From: Photobacterium ganghwense
GTDB taxonomy: Bacteria > Pseudomonadota > Gammaproteobacteria > Enterobacterales > Vibrionaceae
Assembly (NCBI RefSeq): GCF_003025595.1
Contig: NZ_PYMI01000007.1
Span: 62,001-126,000 of the forward strand
DNA: 64,000 nucleotides
Direction: 5' to 3'
The translations under genes were made by a program, and so were the position numbers. Shown here one piece after another: positions 1 through 10,688 of the stretch (positions within the stretch are counted from its first letter, which is position 1; each line of letters starts with the position of its first letter). The notes under the pieces are model-generated. The model saw only the letters and a program-made list of their open reading frames with translations, was not told where the DNA came from and made no database searches.

Positions 1-435
1 ATTGGTGCCGATCTGGAGCTGGAACCGGTTAGGCACCCCAGGCTCTGTACTGTCGTGGGTATGCGCGCTGAGCGAAGCGATATCAATCTGCCGGGAGGCA
101 AAGAACCGGGTAAATTGCTCAATCAGTCCCGGACTGTCGTCAGCTTCGATATGAAAATCAGCTGTATAGGGGAAATAACGGTATTCATGTTTGCTGGTAC
201 GTTTCATCACCGTCAGCAGGTCATGTTCATGCGCTTTCAGCGGCAGCGTGGACTCAACCCGGGAGATGGCATTGGCATTGCCGGACAACAGCATCAGTAG
301 GCTGAATTCGCGCCCGAAAATAGCCAGGCGACTGTCAACAATGTTACAGCCACACTGGGTGATGAGTCGTGTTATTTCATCTGAAATACCGGGGCGGTCC
401 GTCCCAATTGCGGTCACAACGAGATAATGTTCCAT
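1..435 (-). CDS. gcvR: Glycine cleavage system transcriptional repressor GcvR (3' end beyond window)
   Basis: The visible 145 codons begin MEHYLVVTAIGTDRPG and contain two ACT-like stretches, around residues 5-75 and 90-145. This matches GcvR, a regulatory protein that binds the activator GcvA and holds the gcv operon off when glycine is low. The first ACT unit carries the family's 'TDRPGIS' turn and the second 'ADDSPGLIEQ'. The gene is cut by the window edge, so about 30-45 residues are missing. It is divergent from dapA, as gcvR is in E. coli. Identity is by family recognition; the regulatory role is inferred. Confidence 0.88.
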   Translation of the reverse strand, partial: MEHYLVVTAIGTDRPGISDEITRLITQCGCNIVDSRLAIFGREFSLLMLLSGNANAISRVESTLPLKAHEHDLLTVMKRTSKHEYRYFPYTADFHIEADDSPGLIEQFTRFFASRQIDIASLSAHTHDSTEPGVPNRFQLQIGTN

Positions 436-920
436 ATTTATTACATCACTTTATGAATACCTCTAGCATGGTAGCACACACACTGACTCAGCCAAGTGGC
501 AGCTGCTGCAAAATCAGTCTTTCGACAGGCAGTTAGCCTTCCTGCATTTACATAACTCTGTCTTGAGTTTACTGTTACTGAAAAGTAGTATGGATTTTCC
601 GGGCTGCCTTATTATTCGGTTCATCGGCATAAATTCCAGGCCGGGAGCCGTCTTTATCTTCATCGACCAATTGTGACTTGCTTTCTTTTCTGCTGGCGGC
701 ACCCAGCGGAGCTCTTCGGATCTGCGCTCTGCTCTGATGAAAGAATTTGTTGCAATTTCTTGTTCAGGTATAACCTGAAAAATGTTCAGTTATACGCATT
801 ATCAATGCGTGACATCCCACTGAGTGCTTTTCAGGAATTACACGACAATGTTGATGATTACCAGACTCTGGGCCCCGAAGATAAGGATACCGGGTCAACA
901 ATAATTATGGGGAGATGGAC
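436..920. other. Divergent gcvR/dapA intergenic region
   Basis: This 485-bp stretch separates the two divergent start codons. It holds the candidate dapA promoter listed separately. The open frames across it have no recognisable protein features and no convincing ribosome-binding site, so I regard it as non-coding leader and promoter DNA. Confidence 0.6.
747..774 (+). promoter_or_regulatory. Candidate sigma-70 promoter for dapA
   Basis: TTGTTG at 747-752 and TATAAC at 769-774 are separated by 16 bp. The predicted transcript would have a leader of about 140 nt before dapA. Read by eye only. Confidence 0.35.
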
Positions 921-1802
921 ATGTTTTCAGGAAGCATGGTAGCACTTATTACACCATTGGATGACAATGGTGAAGTCGATTACGCCAGTCTGGCGTCTTT
1001 GGTTGAATATCATATTGCTGCCGGTACCGATGCCATTGTGGCTGTCGGCACAACGGGCGAGTCTGCGACACTGACGGTGGACGAGCATGTGAAAGTGGTA
1101 CTCAAAACCGTTGAATACGTGAACGGGCGTGTGCCTGTGATCGCCGGTACGGGCGCGAATGCCACCCACGAAGCCATCACCTTTAGCAAACTGTTTAGTG
1201 GCACTGGGGTGGCGGGTTGTCTGACGGTAACGCCATATTACAACAAGCCAACGCAGGAAGGGTTGTACCAGCACTTTAAAGCCATTGCGGAAGCGACCGA
1301 ACTGCCGCAGATTCTGTATAACGTACCGGGACGTACCGGTGTGGACATGCTGCCGGAGACCGTGGCGCGCCTGGCGAAGATTGATAATATTGTCGGCATC
1401 AAAGATGCGACCGGCGATCTGAGCCGAGTGAAGAAAACTCGGGAACTTTGTGGTGACTCTTTCATCCAACTGAGTGGTGATGATGCCACCGGGTTGGATT
1501 TTGTGCTTGAAGGTGGCCATGGCGTGATTTCGGTTACAGCGAACGTTGCCGCTGCCGATATGGCACAGATGTTTAAGCTGGCATTGTCCGGTCAGGCTGA
1601 TGCCGCGCATGAAATCAATCAGCGTTTAATGCCTTTACATAAGCATTTGTTTGTTGAATCCAACCCAATCCCGGTAAAATGGGCAGCTCATAAGCTTGGT
1701 TTGATTCAGCATGGTACGCTTCGTCTGCCGCTGACCGAGCTGAGTGAATCTGCCCAACCAGTAGTTACGGAAGCCCTCAAGGATGCGAACGTACTGCTGT
1801 AA
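921..1802 (+). CDS. dapA: 4-hydroxy-tetrahydrodipicolinate synthase DapA
   Basis: A 293-residue TIM-barrel aldolase that condenses aspartate semialdehyde with pyruvate, the first committed step to lysine and diaminopimelate. Family landmarks are visible: 'VGTTGESAT' near residue 40, 'TVTPYYNKP' around 100-108, 'YNVPGRT' around 133-139, and the Schiff-base lysine in 'IVGIKDATG' near 161. I start at the second ATG (921), because GGGGAG at 909-914 lies 6 nt upstream and the protein then begins MFSGS like E. coli MFTGS. bamC follows after 30 bp on the same strand, as in E. coli. Confidence 0.96.
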   Translation: MFSGSMVALITPLDDNGEVDYASLASLVEYHIAAGTDAIVAVGTTGESATLTVDEHVKVVLKTVEYVNGRVPVIAGTGANATHEAITFSKLFSGTGVAGCLTVTPYYNKPTQEGLYQHFKAIAEATELPQILYNVPGRTGVDMLPETVARLAKIDNIVGIKDATGDLSRVKKTRELCGDSFIQLSGDDATGLDFVLEGGHGVISVTANVAAADMAQMFKLALSGQADAAHEINQRLMPLHKHLFVESNPIPVKWAAHKLGLIQHGTLRLPLTELSESAQPVVTEALKDANVLL

Positions 1803-1832
1803 ATAGCGAGAGCGTAGGAGCGCAGAAGCGGA

Positions 1833-2855
1833 ATGAATTACAAATACAAGCTGGTGGCGGCTGCAATTGCAGTGGTAACACTGGCGGGCTGTTCTGACGG
1901 GGCGGATCGCCGCCGTCAGGCCAATCAGGATTTCAATTACCTTGAAACCGCCCCGTTGGGGACATGGACGCAACCGGCAGGGGCGATTCCTGCTCAGGTT
2001 AGTGATTACAATATCCCGGCTCGGAGTTTCCAGGGCGGGCTGGGGCCTTCGGTCGATATTCGTCCGCCGCAGCAAGTGCTGGCGCTGATCCCGGGTGCCC
2101 GGGCGGTGAAAGGCGAAGATGGCGTGAGCCTGTTGCTGGCCAAAGAAGAAGAGTTGAACAAGGTCTGGGCGTTAACTCAGAAGTTGATTGTTGAACGAAA
2201 TATCACTTTGCGCAGCAATACCGCGAACGCGATGGAAACCGACTGGGTGACCTGGAATAATGACGATGAAGATCGTCAGATTGGCAGCCGTTACCGTATT
2301 GAGCGTTCCGCAGAGCCGGGTCGTTATACCTACCAGATTTCTCTGATTGACTGGCGGGAAGACGGGGTTGAAATGCCGGTCTCGGTTGACAACAAAGAGC
2401 GCTACAGCACCATCATGACCAACGTGGTGACCGCGCGTTATGATCAGCTAGAGCGTGATAAAGCCCGTGAACGTGCCCAGCAGCTGGTGAAGCAAATCCC
2501 TATTTCTATGGGACAGGATCGCAGTGGCCTGCCGGTGATCATCGCCCGTGCCCCTTACAATGTGTTCTGGGAACGTCTGCCGTTGGTGCTGAACGAGATT
2601 GGCTTTACAGTTGAAAGCCGTAACCGCTCGCAGGGTCTGGTTGAGGTGAAATACCGTTCTCCGGATGATGAGTTCTGGACTGAGCTGGGCACCAAGCCAA
2701 TCATGCTGGACAGCCGTTCGTACAATGTTCAGCTGGGCGATCTGGGTAACCGGACGTCAATCAACATTACCAATGATAAAGGTAAGCCGGTGAATGAAGA
2801 GGCGTTGAACAGTCTGGCGCCGGTGCTGGCAGCTGCGATTGAGCGCGCGCAATAA
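1833..2855 (+). CDS. bamC: Outer membrane assembly lipoprotein BamC (NlpB)
   Basis: A 340-residue lipoprotein of the BAM complex that inserts beta-barrel proteins in the outer membrane. The signal peptide ends at a lipobox, LAGC, with the lipidated Cys at residue 20. An unstructured segment of about 70 residues follows ('DFNYLETAPLGTW'), and then two helix-grip domains, which is the BamC layout. Length matches E. coli BamC (344). It is co-directional with dapA 30 bp upstream, so the two are probably one operon ending at the hairpin at 2961-2992. Confidence 0.93.
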   Translation: MNYKYKLVAAAIAVVTLAGCSDGADRRRQANQDFNYLETAPLGTWTQPAGAIPAQVSDYNIPARSFQGGLGPSVDIRPPQQVLALIPGARAVKGEDGVSLLLAKEEELNKVWALTQKLIVERNITLRSNTANAMETDWVTWNNDDEDRQIGSRYRIERSAEPGRYTYQISLIDWREDGVEMPVSVDNKERYSTIMTNVVTARYDQLERDKARERAQQLVKQIPISMGQDRSGLPVIIARAPYNVFWERLPLVLNEIGFTVESRNRSQGLVEVKYRSPDDEFWTELGTKPIMLDSRSYNVQLGDLGNRTSINITNDKGKPVNEEALNSLAPVLAAAIERAQ

Positions 2856-2860
2856 TAGGC

Positions 2861-2878
2861 GTACCTGTACCTGTACCT
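2861..2878. repeat. Three tandem copies of GTACCT
   Basis: GTACCT is repeated three times directly after the bamC stop. It is followed by two copies of GTAGTGCAAT at 2881-2890 and 2903-2912. These are short low-copy repeats in the 3' region of the operon; no function is apparent. Confidence 0.7.
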
Positions 2879-2960
2879 GAGTAGTGCAATTCGCAATCCT
2901 GCGTAGTGCAATCGTAATAACGCTGAATCAGCGACGAGTGCGATATGCATCCCTAAACGA

Positions 2961-2992
2961 AACGCTGCGGTTTTCCGCGGCGTTTTTTTTTT
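2961..2992 (+). terminator. Rho-independent terminator of dapA-bamC
   Basis: AACGC-GCGG pairs with CCGC-GCGTT around a TTTT loop and is followed by ten T residues. It lies about 105 bp after the bamC stop. Confidence 0.85.
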
Positions 2993-3016
2993 GCTGATGG
3001 CTTTGTCTGGTGAAAT

Positions 3017-3058
3017 CTTGTTTGTGAATGATTGTTTGTGAATGATTGTTTGTGAATT
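3017..3058. repeat. Three tandem 14-bp repeats
   Basis: The unit ATTGTTTGTGAATG occurs three times head to tail; the outer copies differ by one base each. It lies in the 395-bp gap between the convergent bamC and lipA genes, between their two terminators. No protein is encoded there. It could vary in copy number between strains. Confidence 0.8.
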
Positions 3059-3200
3059 TTTGCCTGGTGATTTCCGGCACCCGAAGAGTGCCGGTGTCAG
3101 ACTCAAATCGGATGAGCTGTGTCACGAGGCAGCAACGTTGTGGCAAAGTGCAAAGTGCTTAGGGCTGAGCAAGCTAGGCAGTTGATGAAAATCAAGCATA

Positions 3201-3231
3201 AAAAAACGGTGAGCCAGGCTCACCGTTTTTA
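3201..3231 (-). terminator. Terminator downstream of lipA
   Basis: AAAACGGTGAGCC and GGCTCACCGTTTT form a nearly perfect palindrome flanked by A and T runs, so it could act on both strands. It lies 20 bp beyond the lipA stop and probably ends the lipB-lipA transcript. Confidence 0.85.
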
Positions 3232-3250
3232 TGAAAAAGAAGCGGCGTTT

Positions 3251-4219
3251 TTATTTCACTTCTTCGCCACGCGCCTGTAGGTCGGCGTGGTATGAAGAGC
3301 GAACAAACGGACCACAGGCTGCATGGGTGAATCCCAGTTCCAGCGCGATTTCTTTTAGCTCATCGAACTCTTCAGGCGGCACGTAGCGCTCTACCGGCAG
3401 GTGGTGACGGCTTGGTGCAAGGTACTGGCCCAGCGTCAGCATGGTCACACCGTGCGCACGCAGATCCTTCAGCACTTCAATGATTTCTTCTTTGGTTTCG
3501 CCAAGGCCCATCATCAGACCGGACTTAGTTGGTACCTCAGGGTGCATCTCTTTGAATTTCTTCAGCAGATCCAGTGACCACTGGTAATTCGCACCCGGAC
3601 GCGCTTTACGGTACAGACGAGGTGCAGTTTCCAGGTTGTGGTTGAACACATCCGGCGGGTTATCACGCAGGATGTCTAGCGCACGATCCATACGGCCACG
3701 GAAATCAGGGACCAGAGTCTCAATGCGGATTTCCGGGCTTTTCACGCGAATTTCACGGATACAATCGGCAAAGTGCTGAGCACCACCGTCACGCAGGTCA
3801 TCACGGTCAACTGAAGTGACAACCACATAGCGCAGCTTCATGTCAGCAATCGTTTGTGCCAGGTGGACCGGCTCTTCTGCGTTAGGCGGAAGCGGACGAC
3901 CATGAGCAACGTCACAGAACGGACAACGACGGGTACAGATTGCCCCCAGGATCATAAAGGTGGCAGTGCCGTGGTTAAAACATTCTGCCAGGTTTGGACA
4001 AGATGCTTCCTCACACACAGAGTGCAGGTTGTTCTTGCGCATTGCCGACTTAATGTCCTGGATACGCTGACTGTCAGCCGGAAGTTTGATTTTCATCCAT
4101 TCCGGTTTACGCAGCACTTGCTTTGGTGCTTCTTCAGCCACAGTACGAACTGGGATCAGCGCCATTTTGTCGGCATCACGGTATTTGACACCTTGTTCAA
4201 TTTTGATTGGTTTACTCAT
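3251..4219 (-). CDS. lipA: Lipoyl synthase LipA
   Basis: A 322-residue radical-SAM enzyme that inserts two sulfurs into protein-bound octanoyl groups to make lipoate. Both iron-sulfur motifs are visible: the auxiliary cluster cysteines in [12 protein letters not shown] (CX4CX5C) and the radical-[11 protein letters not shown] (CX3CX2C). The C-terminal RSSYHAD carries the conserved serine ligand region. I use ATG at 4219 (MSKPIKIE), which matches E. coli and overlaps the lipB stop by 4 nt (ATGA), giving translational coupling. A longer frame adds seven residues without support. Confidence 0.96.
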   Translation of the reverse strand: MSKPIKIEQGVKYRDADKMALIPVRTVAEEAPKQVLRKPEWMKIKLPADSQRIQDIKSAMRKNNLHSVCEEASCPNLAECFNHGTATFMILGAICTRRCPFCDVAHGRPLPPNAEEPVHLAQTIADMKLRYVVVTSVDRDDLRDGGAQHFADCIREIRVKSPEIRIETLVPDFRGRMDRALDILRDNPPDVFNHNLETAPRLYRKARPGANYQWSLDLLKKFKEMHPEVPTKSGLMMGLGETKEEIIEVLKDLRAHGVTMLTLGQYLAPSRHHLPVERYVPPEEFDELKEIALELGFTHAACGPFVRSSYHADLQARGEEVK

Positions 4220-4875
4220 GAATTGCTTTCCATTTTCCACTCAACGCTCTGATAATCGAGCAGGTTGTTCAGCTCTTCTACCAGTACAGGCTGAACTTCC
4301 GCTAGTTCAGAAGGCCCATTCAATGACACAGTTTGAGTCATTTCCATTCCTGCATAACCGCATGGGTTAATACGCAGAAACGGAGCCAGATCCATATTGA
4401 TATTGAGTGCCAGACCGTGAAAAGAGCAGCCGCGTCTGATCCGCAGGCCAAGTGAGCATATCTTCTGGTGGTTGACATACACACCCGGTGCATCGGGACG
4501 GGCGTTAGATTCAATCCCGTAACGGGACAGGGTGTTGATGACAGTGTTTTCGATGTGGGTGACCAGCTCACGCACGCCCAGTTTGCGACGACGTAAATCG
4601 ATCAGGATATAGGCGACCAGCTGGCCCGGACCATGATAGGTAACCTGACCACCGCGATCACTTTGCACAACCGGAATGTCACCGGTGTTGAGCAGGTGTT
4701 CGGTTTTGCCCGCCTGACCCTGTGTGAACACGGGATTGTGTTCAACCAGCCAGACTTCGTCGGTCGTGTCCGGAGTGCGTTCGTCAGTAAACTGATGCAT
4801 CTCCTTCCAGATCGGTTCATAGTCCTGGCGGCCAAGGTTCCGAATAATTATCTTATTGTCCAATGTCACACCCAT
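4216..4875 (-). CDS. lipB: Octanoyl-ACP:protein N-octanoyltransferase LipB
   Basis: A 219-residue enzyme that transfers octanoate from acyl-carrier protein to lipoyl domains, supplying the substrate of LipA. The signature '[12 protein letters not shown]' is at about residues 74-85. The catalytic lysine lies in 'KICSLGLRI' and the catalytic cysteine in 'INPCGYAGM'. It is upstream of lipA with overlapping stop and start codons. The gap of about 120 bp to ybeD holds no gene. Confidence 0.95.
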   Translation of the reverse strand: MGVTLDNKIIIRNLGRQDYEPIWKEMHQFTDERTPDTTDEVWLVEHNPVFTQGQAGKTEHLLNTGDIPVVQSDRGGQVTYHGPGQLVAYILIDLRRRKLGVRELVTHIENTVINTLSRYGIESNARPDAPGVYVNHQKICSLGLRIRRGCSFHGLALNINMDLAPFLRINPCGYAGMEMTQTVSLNGPSELAEVQPVLVEELNNLLDYQSVEWKMESNS

Positions 4876-4996
4876 ATATTGTCGTTTGGTAACGCCTGAT
4901 ACACGGACACCCCGGTAGGGGGTACGAGATTGAGGGTATTATAAAACTTGGCGACTGACTTTACAGCCGCCAATTTTGTAGGGGTATGCTGAACGC

Positions 4997-5272
4997 TTAC
5001 AGAACGACGCGTACAATCTCAATTTCACTCAGTTCTTTGTACAGAGTTTCTACCTGTTCAATCGAGGTCGCTGTAATAGATACCGAAACGGCGCTGTAGG
5101 TGCCTTTACCACTTGGCTTCACGACAGGGCTGTAGTCACCTGGGGCGTGGCGCTGGATCACTTCAACAACCAGATCAGGCAGCTCAGGTTTGCTATAACC
5201 CATAACCTTGTACGTGAACTTACAAGGGAACTCCAAGAGATCTTTCAGTTTTGGCTGTTCTTGCTGCTGCAT
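4997..5272 (-). CDS. ybeD: DUF493 family protein YbeD
   Basis: A 91-residue protein of the YbeD/DUF493 family, small alpha-beta proteins with an ACT-like fold and no settled function. '[14 protein letters not shown]', '[10 protein letters not shown]' and '[14 protein letters not shown]' match E. coli YbeD almost residue for residue. I start at ATG 5272 (MQQQEQ), preceded by GGAG, giving about the usual 87 residues; a longer frame to 5317 is unlikely. The dacA-ybeD-lipB-lipA order is conserved in enterics and vibrios. Confidence 0.9.
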   Translation of the reverse strand: MQQQEQPKLKDLLEFPCKFTYKVMGYSKPELPDLVVEVIQRHAPGDYSPVVKPSGKGTYSAVSVSITATSIEQVETLYKELSEIEIVRVVL

Positions 5273-5371
5273 GCGGTACTCCGAGGTATTGCATTTATTG
5301 CGATTTAAGCCGTGCATATTAAAGGCTCAGACTAATTTTAACAAGTTCTGTGGGAATGCGAAAAGAGTCAC

Positions 5372-5405
5372 AAAAAAGGGGCTGCAGAATCTGCAGCCCC
5401 TTTCT
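5372..5405 (-). terminator. Terminator downstream of dacA
   Basis: AAAGGGGCTGCAG pairs with CTGCAGCCCCTTT around AAT, with a T run on the minus strand. It lies 17 bp past the dacA stop and separates dacA from ybeD. Confidence 0.88.
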
Positions 5406-5421
5406 GTTGTATATCTGACTG

Positions 5422-6597
5422 TTACCCTAACCAGCTTTTAAACAGCAGCATGATGTAATCAATCAGACGGCTGAACATTCCGCCTTCGTTAACATCATTC
5501 AGTGCCAGCAGCGGGTACTCAGCAATGTCTTCTTCGCCAATACGGTAGTACAACTTACCCACGACGTCACCTTTTTGGATCGGCGCACGCAGCTCTTTTT
5601 CCAGCACAAAGCTGGCTGCCAGATCTTTGGTCTGACCGCGTGGCAGAGTCACAAAGGTATCTTCGCTGACGCCCAGTGAGACTTCATCGGTGTCGCCCAT
5701 CCAGACTTTTTCGGTCACGAAGGTTTCGTTGGCTTTGTGTGGTGATACTGTTTCATAGAAACGGAAACCGTAGTTCAGCAGCTTCTTGCTTTCCGCTTTA
5801 CGGGCGTTAGGGCTCTGAGTCCCCATCATTACCGCGATCAGGCGCATCTTGCCTTCCGTCGCTGTACTGACCAGGCTGTAACCGGCATTGTTGGTGTGAC
5901 CGGTTTTCAGGCCGTCAACATTCAGGCTCTTATCCCACAGCAGGCTGTTACGGTTGTACTGAGTAATGCCGTTGTAAGTGAACGACTTCTCTTTATACAG
6001 CGCAAACTCTTCTGGGACATCGCGGATCAGGCCCTGAGCCAGCAGTGCCATGTCATACGGGGTGGTGTACAGGTTCGGGTTATCCAGACCGTGTACGTTG
6101 GCAAAGTGGGTGGAGTTCATGCCCAGGGTTTTTGCCCAGGCGTTCATCAGATCGACGAATGAATCTTCTGAACCGGCTACGTGTTCAGCCATGGCCACAC
6201 ACGCATCGTTACCGGACTGGATAACAATCCCGCGGTTCAGGTCAGAAACTTTAACCTCGCTGCCCACCTCAATGAACATTTTTGAGGAACCCGGGAAGTT
6301 TTTGGCCCAGGCGTTTTTGCTGATCACGACAGTATCATCCATAGATATGTTGCCGCGTTTGATTTCCTGGCCGATGACGTAGCTGGTCATCATTTTGGTC
6401 AGGCTGGCAGGCGGGATTTGTTCGTATTCGTTGTGACCAGCCAGAATTTTACCGGAATGGTAGTCTACAAGGACGTAACCCTTGGCAGCAATCTGTGGTG
6501 CTTCAGGGACAACCGCTGGTGCAGCAACCGCAGTTGCTGAAGCCAGCAGGGTGGCCGAGATTGCTACAGAGCGGAAAAGTGCAGCAGATTTCTTCAT
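5422..6597 (-). CDS. dacA: D-alanyl-D-alanine carboxypeptidase DacA (PBP5)
   Basis: A 391-residue periplasmic enzyme that trims the terminal D-Ala from peptidoglycan stem peptides. It has a signal peptide (about residues 1-26, cleaved after AVA). The penicillin-binding motifs are SLTK at 65-68, SGN at 128-130 and KTG at 231-233. The C-terminal beta domain ends in an amphipathic membrane-anchor helix ('SRLIDYIMLLFKSWLG'). Length and layout match PBP5. It lies 204 bp downstream of rlpA and ends at its own terminator. Confidence 0.96.
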   Translation of the reverse strand: MKKSAALFRSVAISATLLASATAVAAPAVVPEAPQIAAKGYVLVDYHSGKILAGHNEYEQIPPASLTKMMTSYVIGQEIKRGNISMDDTVVISKNAWAKNFPGSSKMFIEVGSEVKVSDLNRGIVIQSGNDACVAMAEHVAGSEDSFVDLMNAWAKTLGMNSTHFANVHGLDNPNLYTTPYDMALLAQGLIRDVPEEFALYKEKSFTYNGITQYNRNSLLWDKSLNVDGLKTGHTNNAGYSLVSTATEGKMRLIAVMMGTQSPNARKAESKKLLNYGFRFYETVSPHKANETFVTEKVWMGDTDEVSLGVSEDTFVTLPRGQTKDLAASFVLEKELRAPIQKGDVVGKLYYRIGEEDIAEYPLLALNDVNEGGMFSRLIDYIMLLFKSWLG

Positions 6598-6801
6598 GAT
6601 GGTTGTAACTTAATTTGTCGATTGCAAAAAATTGTACACACTATAGCAGATTGACAATAGCAGACCAGTGTTGGCGGTTGATATGACCGGTCATCCTGGT
6701 GACGATTGACGAATTTTGACAATACTGTGCGGAAATTTACCCGAGAGAAAGCACAAAAGTGCGGTCTCGGGCATCAAAAAGTCTGTTACTCAGAGTACAA
6801 A

Positions 6802-7608
6802 TTACGATTTAGGTTCCAATTCCCTTTTCGAGGAAATGATGAAAGCCTGTGGGTAGCGGCTGGCTCGTGCCTTATCCCGCTGCGTCATGGCTTCTTCGCG
6901 ATCCAGGTATGGCCCCAGGCGCAGGCGGTAAATATTACCGGTGTCGGCCTTTTGGGTATCGACCTGAGTGTTGAACTCTTTGGCCAGAGTCGTGGCAACT
7001 TGTTTGGCCTTGTCGCTGTCTGTGACGGCAGCCAACTGCACGAAGTACTGGTTCGGATTGGCGCTCTGCCATTCGTCAGGATTGGCCGGTTTGTCAATAT
7101 TGATCAGCTCAATCTTTACCGGGGCAGTACCGTACTTGATCACATCCAGCCGGGCTGCAGCAGCCATACTCAGGTCAATAATGCGCCCGTCATGAAACGG
7201 ACCGCGGTCATTAACCCGGACAACCACGGAGCGGCCGTTGTTCTGGTTGGTGACTTTCACATAGCTCGGTAACGGCAGAGTTTTGTGGGCTGCTGTCATC
7301 GAGTACATGTCATAAATCTCACCGTTCGACGTGCGGTGGCCGTGGAATTTTTTGCCGTACCAGGAGGCATAGCCTTCTTCGGTGAACGGCTGCTGACCGC
7401 GAATGATTTTGTAGTCATTGCCGCGCAGCGTGTAGTCCTTGTTGCCAGCCAGACTCTGCGGTTCGTAGCGCGGCTGGGCATCTTCAATGTGATCCAGCGT
7501 TGGCGATGATTCCGGCGCCTTATCATCGGCGATATCATAGCGCTCGTTGTTGGACGTGGAGCTACAGCCAGCAAGGATAAGAAGTAACAATAATGGAGAT
7601 ATGCGCAT
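6802..7608 (-). CDS. rlpA: Septal ring lytic transglycosylase RlpA (lipoprotein)
   Basis: A 268-residue lipoprotein with lipobox LAGC (Cys 15). A double-psi beta-barrel domain follows at about residues 78-160 ('GYASWYGKKFHGHRTSNGE', 'VRVNDRGPF'). A C-terminal SPOR domain at about 187-260 ('YFVQLAAVTDSDKA') binds denuded septal peptidoglycan. RlpA homologues cleave naked glycan strands at the division site. It is shorter than E. coli RlpA (362), mainly in the linkers. Its start directly abuts the rodA stop, so it is co-transcribed with the elongasome genes. Confidence 0.93.
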   Translation of the reverse strand: MRISPLLLLLILAGCSSTSNNERYDIADDKAPESSPTLDHIEDAQPRYEPQSLAGNKDYTLRGNDYKIIRGQQPFTEEGYASWYGKKFHGHRTSNGEIYDMYSMTAAHKTLPLPSYVKVTNQNNGRSVVVRVNDRGPFHDGRIIDLSMAAAARLDVIKYGTAPVKIELINIDKPANPDEWQSANPNQYFVQLAAVTDSDKAKQVATTLAKEFNTQVDTQKADTGNIYRLRLGPYLDREEAMTQRDKARASRYPQAFIISSKRELEPKS

Positions 7609-8730
7609 TTAGGTCGCCTTGGACAACATTTTTCTATGGGTGTGGATAGACATCAAAATACCGAAACCGGCCATCAGGGTTACCATGGAGGTTCCGCCAT
7701 AGCTGACCAGCGGGAGAGGAACCCCCACCACCGGCAGCAGGCCGCTCACCATACCGATATTCACGAAAATATAAACAAAAAAGCTGAGCACGATACTGCC
7801 GGCCATCATCCGGCCAAAAGCGGTCTGGGCTCGGCTGGCCAGCATCAACCCGCGGCCGATGATGAATAGGTAAATTGTTAGCAGGCAGCAGACCCCAATC
7901 AGTCCCCATTCTTCGGCGATGACCGCAAAAATAAAGTCAGTATGGCGTTCAGGCAGAAATTCCAGCTGGGACTGGGTGCCCTGCATCCAGCCTTTGCCGT
8001 TGAGCCCGCCGGAGCCAATGGCAATTTTTGACTGGATGATGTGATAGCCCGCGCCTAGCGGGTCTGACTCTGGATTGAACAGGGTCAGCACCCGGGTACG
8101 CTGGTAATCCCGCATCAGGAACAGCCAGAGGACCGGTATGAACGCAGCCAGCATCAGCGCGGCAGCAATAATAATGCGCCAACTGATCCCGGACAGAAAC
8201 AGGACAAAGATCCCGGAGGCGGCAATCAGGATAGAGGTGCCCAGATCCGGCTGCTTGGCGATTAGAATTGTCGGGACAAAAATCAGCACCAGAGCAATCG
8301 TGATGTTCTTCAGGCTGGGCGGTAGCGGGCGGTTACCCACAAAGCGCGCGACCATCAGCGGCACGGCCAGCTTGATCAGCTCAGAGGGTTGAAACCGGAC
8401 TATACCCAGGTTCAGCCAGCGCTGCGCCCCTTTTGAGACTTCCCCGAACAGCAACACCCCGAGCAGCAGTAACAGCCCGACCCCGAACAGATAGGGAGCC
8501 CAGGTTTCGTAATGCCGCGGCGCAATCTGAGCCAGAATAAACATGACACCCAGTGAGAGCAGCATGCGAACCGCCTGACGTTCCATCATTTCCAGATTCT
8601 GGCCGCTGGCGCTGTACATCACAATCAGGCCAAAGCCCATCAGAGTGAAAATGCCCAGTAACAGCGGAAAATCCAGATGTAAGCGGTCACTCAGCGTACG
8701 TTGATTCCCTGTCGCTGACATCATACTCAT
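7609..8730 (-). CDS. rodA: Peptidoglycan glycosyltransferase RodA (MrdB)
   Basis: A 373-residue SEDS-family integral membrane protein with about ten hydrophobic segments. It polymerises lipid II in the elongasome together with PBP2. Family signatures include '[18 protein letters not shown]' and 'KQPDLGTSI' in the middle, and '[14 protein letters not shown]' near the C-terminus. It overlaps the mrdA stop by 4 nt upstream, and its stop abuts the rlpA start, so this is a tightly coupled operon. Confidence 0.95.
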   Translation of the reverse strand: MSMMSATGNQRTLSDRLHLDFPLLLGIFTLMGFGLIVMYSASGQNLEMMERQAVRMLLSLGVMFILAQIAPRHYETWAPYLFGVGLLLLLGVLLFGEVSKGAQRWLNLGIVRFQPSELIKLAVPLMVARFVGNRPLPPSLKNITIALVLIFVPTILIAKQPDLGTSILIAASGIFVLFLSGISWRIIIAAALMLAAFIPVLWLFLMRDYQRTRVLTLFNPESDPLGAGYHIIQSKIAIGSGGLNGKGWMQGTQSQLEFLPERHTDFIFAVIAEEWGLIGVCCLLTIYLFIIGRGLMLASRAQTAFGRMMAGSIVLSFFVYIFVNIGMVSGLLPVVGVPLPLVSYGGTSMVTLMAGFGILMSIHTHRKMLSKAT

Positions 8731-10688
8731 GGTGATACCTCTGCGAGTTTTTTATCGACGATCACCTGCAGCGGATCCGGTTCGGTGGGTTCCAGCAGCA
8801 TGTGGTCAAAGATTTTACGGGCAACCGGGCCCCCGTTCGAGGAGCCGCCGCCGGCATTTTCCAGCACCATCGAAACAACGACTTCCGGATGGTCAAATGG
8901 TGCAAAGGCCGTGAACAGAGCATGGTCGCGTAAATGTTCTTCCAGCTCCTCGGCGTTGTACTTCTGGTCTTCCGCCAGGCCAAAGACCTGAGCCGAGCCG
9001 GATTTTCCTCCGGCCTTGTATTCCGCCCCGTAGAAAGCCCTGCGAGCAGTCCCTCGGTTACCAAACAGTACGCGGAACATGCCGTCTTTGGCGACTTCCC
9101 AGGTGCTGTCGCTGACGTTATCGATCGGCGGGAAGTCATCAAAGTTGGCCGGCTTGCCGCCTTCATCATCAATGACATCCTTGAGCAGGTGAGGTGCCTG
9201 CACCCGGCCGCGGTTGACCAGTACGGTCGTCGCCTTGGCGATTTGCAGCGGCGTCGCTGTCCAGTAGCCCTGACCGATCCCGACCGGAATGGTGTCACCC
9301 TGATACCATGGCTGGCGGAAACGCGCCTGTTTCCATTCGCGGGTCGGCATGTTGGCCTTGCTCTCTTCGTAGATATCAATGCCGGTGTATTCGCCGTAGC
9401 CAAAGCGGCTCATCCAGTCCGACAGGCGGTCGATGCCCATGTCGTACGCCACCTGATAGAAGAAGGTATCAACCGATTCTTCAATGGCTTTGTGGATATT
9501 CACTCGGCCATGGCCCCAGCGCAGCCAGTCGCGAAACGGTCGGCTGTTGGTGTTAGGGATACGCCAGTAGCCCGGGTCATTTCTCGTGGTGTTGGTGGTG
9601 ATCACGCCTTCCGTCAGTGCGGCGACAGCGATCATCGGTTTCACCGTGGAAGCCGGCGGATAAATGCCCAGCGTGACGCGGTTTACCAGCGGACGGTCTT
9701 TGTCATTGAGCAGATCGCGGTACTGTTTGCCGGAAATGCCGTGGACAAACAGGTTCGGGTCGTAACTCGGGCTGGATACCATAGCCAGGACTGACGAGTC
9801 ACGCGGGTCGAGTACCACAACTGAGCCGCGCTTCGGTTTGACGATCTCTTCGCCGGTTTCCGGGTCAGTCGTGCGCACGGTCAGCAGCTCCTGCACATAC
9901 AGTTGGAGGCTGATATCTATATTCAGCTTGATGTCTTTGCCAGGAATCGGCGGGACATATTTCAGAGTGCGGATGATCCTGCCGCGGCTGTTGACCTCGA
10001 CTTCCTGATAGCCGGAGGTGCCGTGCAGCAGATCTTCGTAATATTTTTCAACGCCCAGCTTACCGATGTCGCGGGTCGCTTTGTAGTTATTCAGCTTGTT
10101 TTCGCGATCCAGCTTGTCGAGATCCCGATCGTTGATTTTTGCGACATAACCCAGCACATGGGTCAGGGCCTCGCCGTACGGATAGAAGCGCTTGAGGTAA
10201 GCTTTCACTTCCACGCCGGGGAAGCGGTGCTGGTTAACCGAAAATAACGCGACTTGCTCTTCGGTCAACTGGTTCATGATAGGCACGGACTTAAACCGGC
10301 GGGTACGGCGTCGTTCACGCTCAAACCGCTCGATTTGTTCGTCGGTGACGGCCATCATTTCTTTCAGGCGTGCAAAAGTGTCCTGCAGATCAGGCACTTT
10401 TTCTGAGGTGATTTCCAGGGAGTAGACCGGCCGGTTCTCTGCCAGCAGCACACCGTTACGGTCGTAGATCAGCCCCCGGTTCGGGGCGACGGGAACCACT
10501 TTAATCCGGTTATCGTTCGATCGTGTCTGGTAGTCTTCATGCTCGCGGATCTGTATGTGGTACAGATTCACCAGCAGAACACTGACCAGCACGATGATAC
10601 CGATAAATGAGACAAGAGCCCGGCGAAAAAACAGTGCCGACTCAGCCCGGTGATCGCGGATCTGTGTACGCTTTTGCCTCATTCTCAC
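8727..10688 (-). CDS. mrdA: Penicillin-binding protein 2 (MrdA), D,D-transpeptidase
   Basis: A 653-residue class B PBP that crosslinks peptidoglycan during cell elongation. It has one N-terminal membrane anchor (about residues 22-45), a pedestal domain ('RGLIYDRNG' at 71-79), and transpeptidase motifs STVK at 347-350, SVD at 405-407 and KSG at 562-564. The C-terminal extension is about 20 residues longer than in E. coli (633). The stop overlaps rodA by 4 nt and the start abuts the rlmH stop. A second in-frame Met two codons in is possible. Confidence 0.96.
   Translation of the reverse strand: MRMRQKRTQIRDHRAESALFFRRALVSFIGIIVLVSVLLVNLYHIQIREHEDYQTRSNDNRIKVVPVAPNRGLIYDRNGVLLAENRPVYSLEITSEKVPDLQDTFARLKEMMAVTDEQIERFERERRRTRRFKSVPIMNQLTEEQVALFSVNQHRFPGVEVKAYLKRFYPYGEALTHVLGYVAKINDRDLDKLDRENKLNNYKATRDIGKLGVEKYYEDLLHGTSGYQEVEVNSRGRIIRTLKYVPPIPGKDIKLNIDISLQLYVQELLTVRTTDPETGEEIVKPKRGSVVVLDPRDSSVLAMVSSPSYDPNLFVHGISGKQYRDLLNDKDRPLVNRVTLGIYPPASTVKPMIAVAALTEGVITTNTTRNDPGYWRIPNTNSRPFRDWLRWGHGRVNIHKAIEESVDTFFYQVAYDMGIDRLSDWMSRFGYGEYTGIDIYEESKANMPTREWKQARFRQPWYQGDTIPVGIGQGYWTATPLQIAKATTVLVNRGRVQAPHLLKDVIDDEGGKPANFDDFPPIDNVSDSTWEVAKDGMFRVLFGNRGTARRAFYGAEYKAGGKSGSAQVFGLAEDQKYNAEELEEHLRDHALFTAFAPFDHPEVVVSMVLENAGGGSSNGGPVARKIFDHMLLEPTEPDPLQVIVDKKLAEVSP

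Noticed and set aside
673..942. 89-codon plus-strand frame upstream of dapA
   Set aside because: No ribosome-binding site, no recognisable family, and it runs into the dapA start; the region is better explained as leader.
927..1610. 227-codon frame antisense to dapA
   Set aside because: Antisense shadow of a strongly conserved gene; composition follows the codon bias of dapA.
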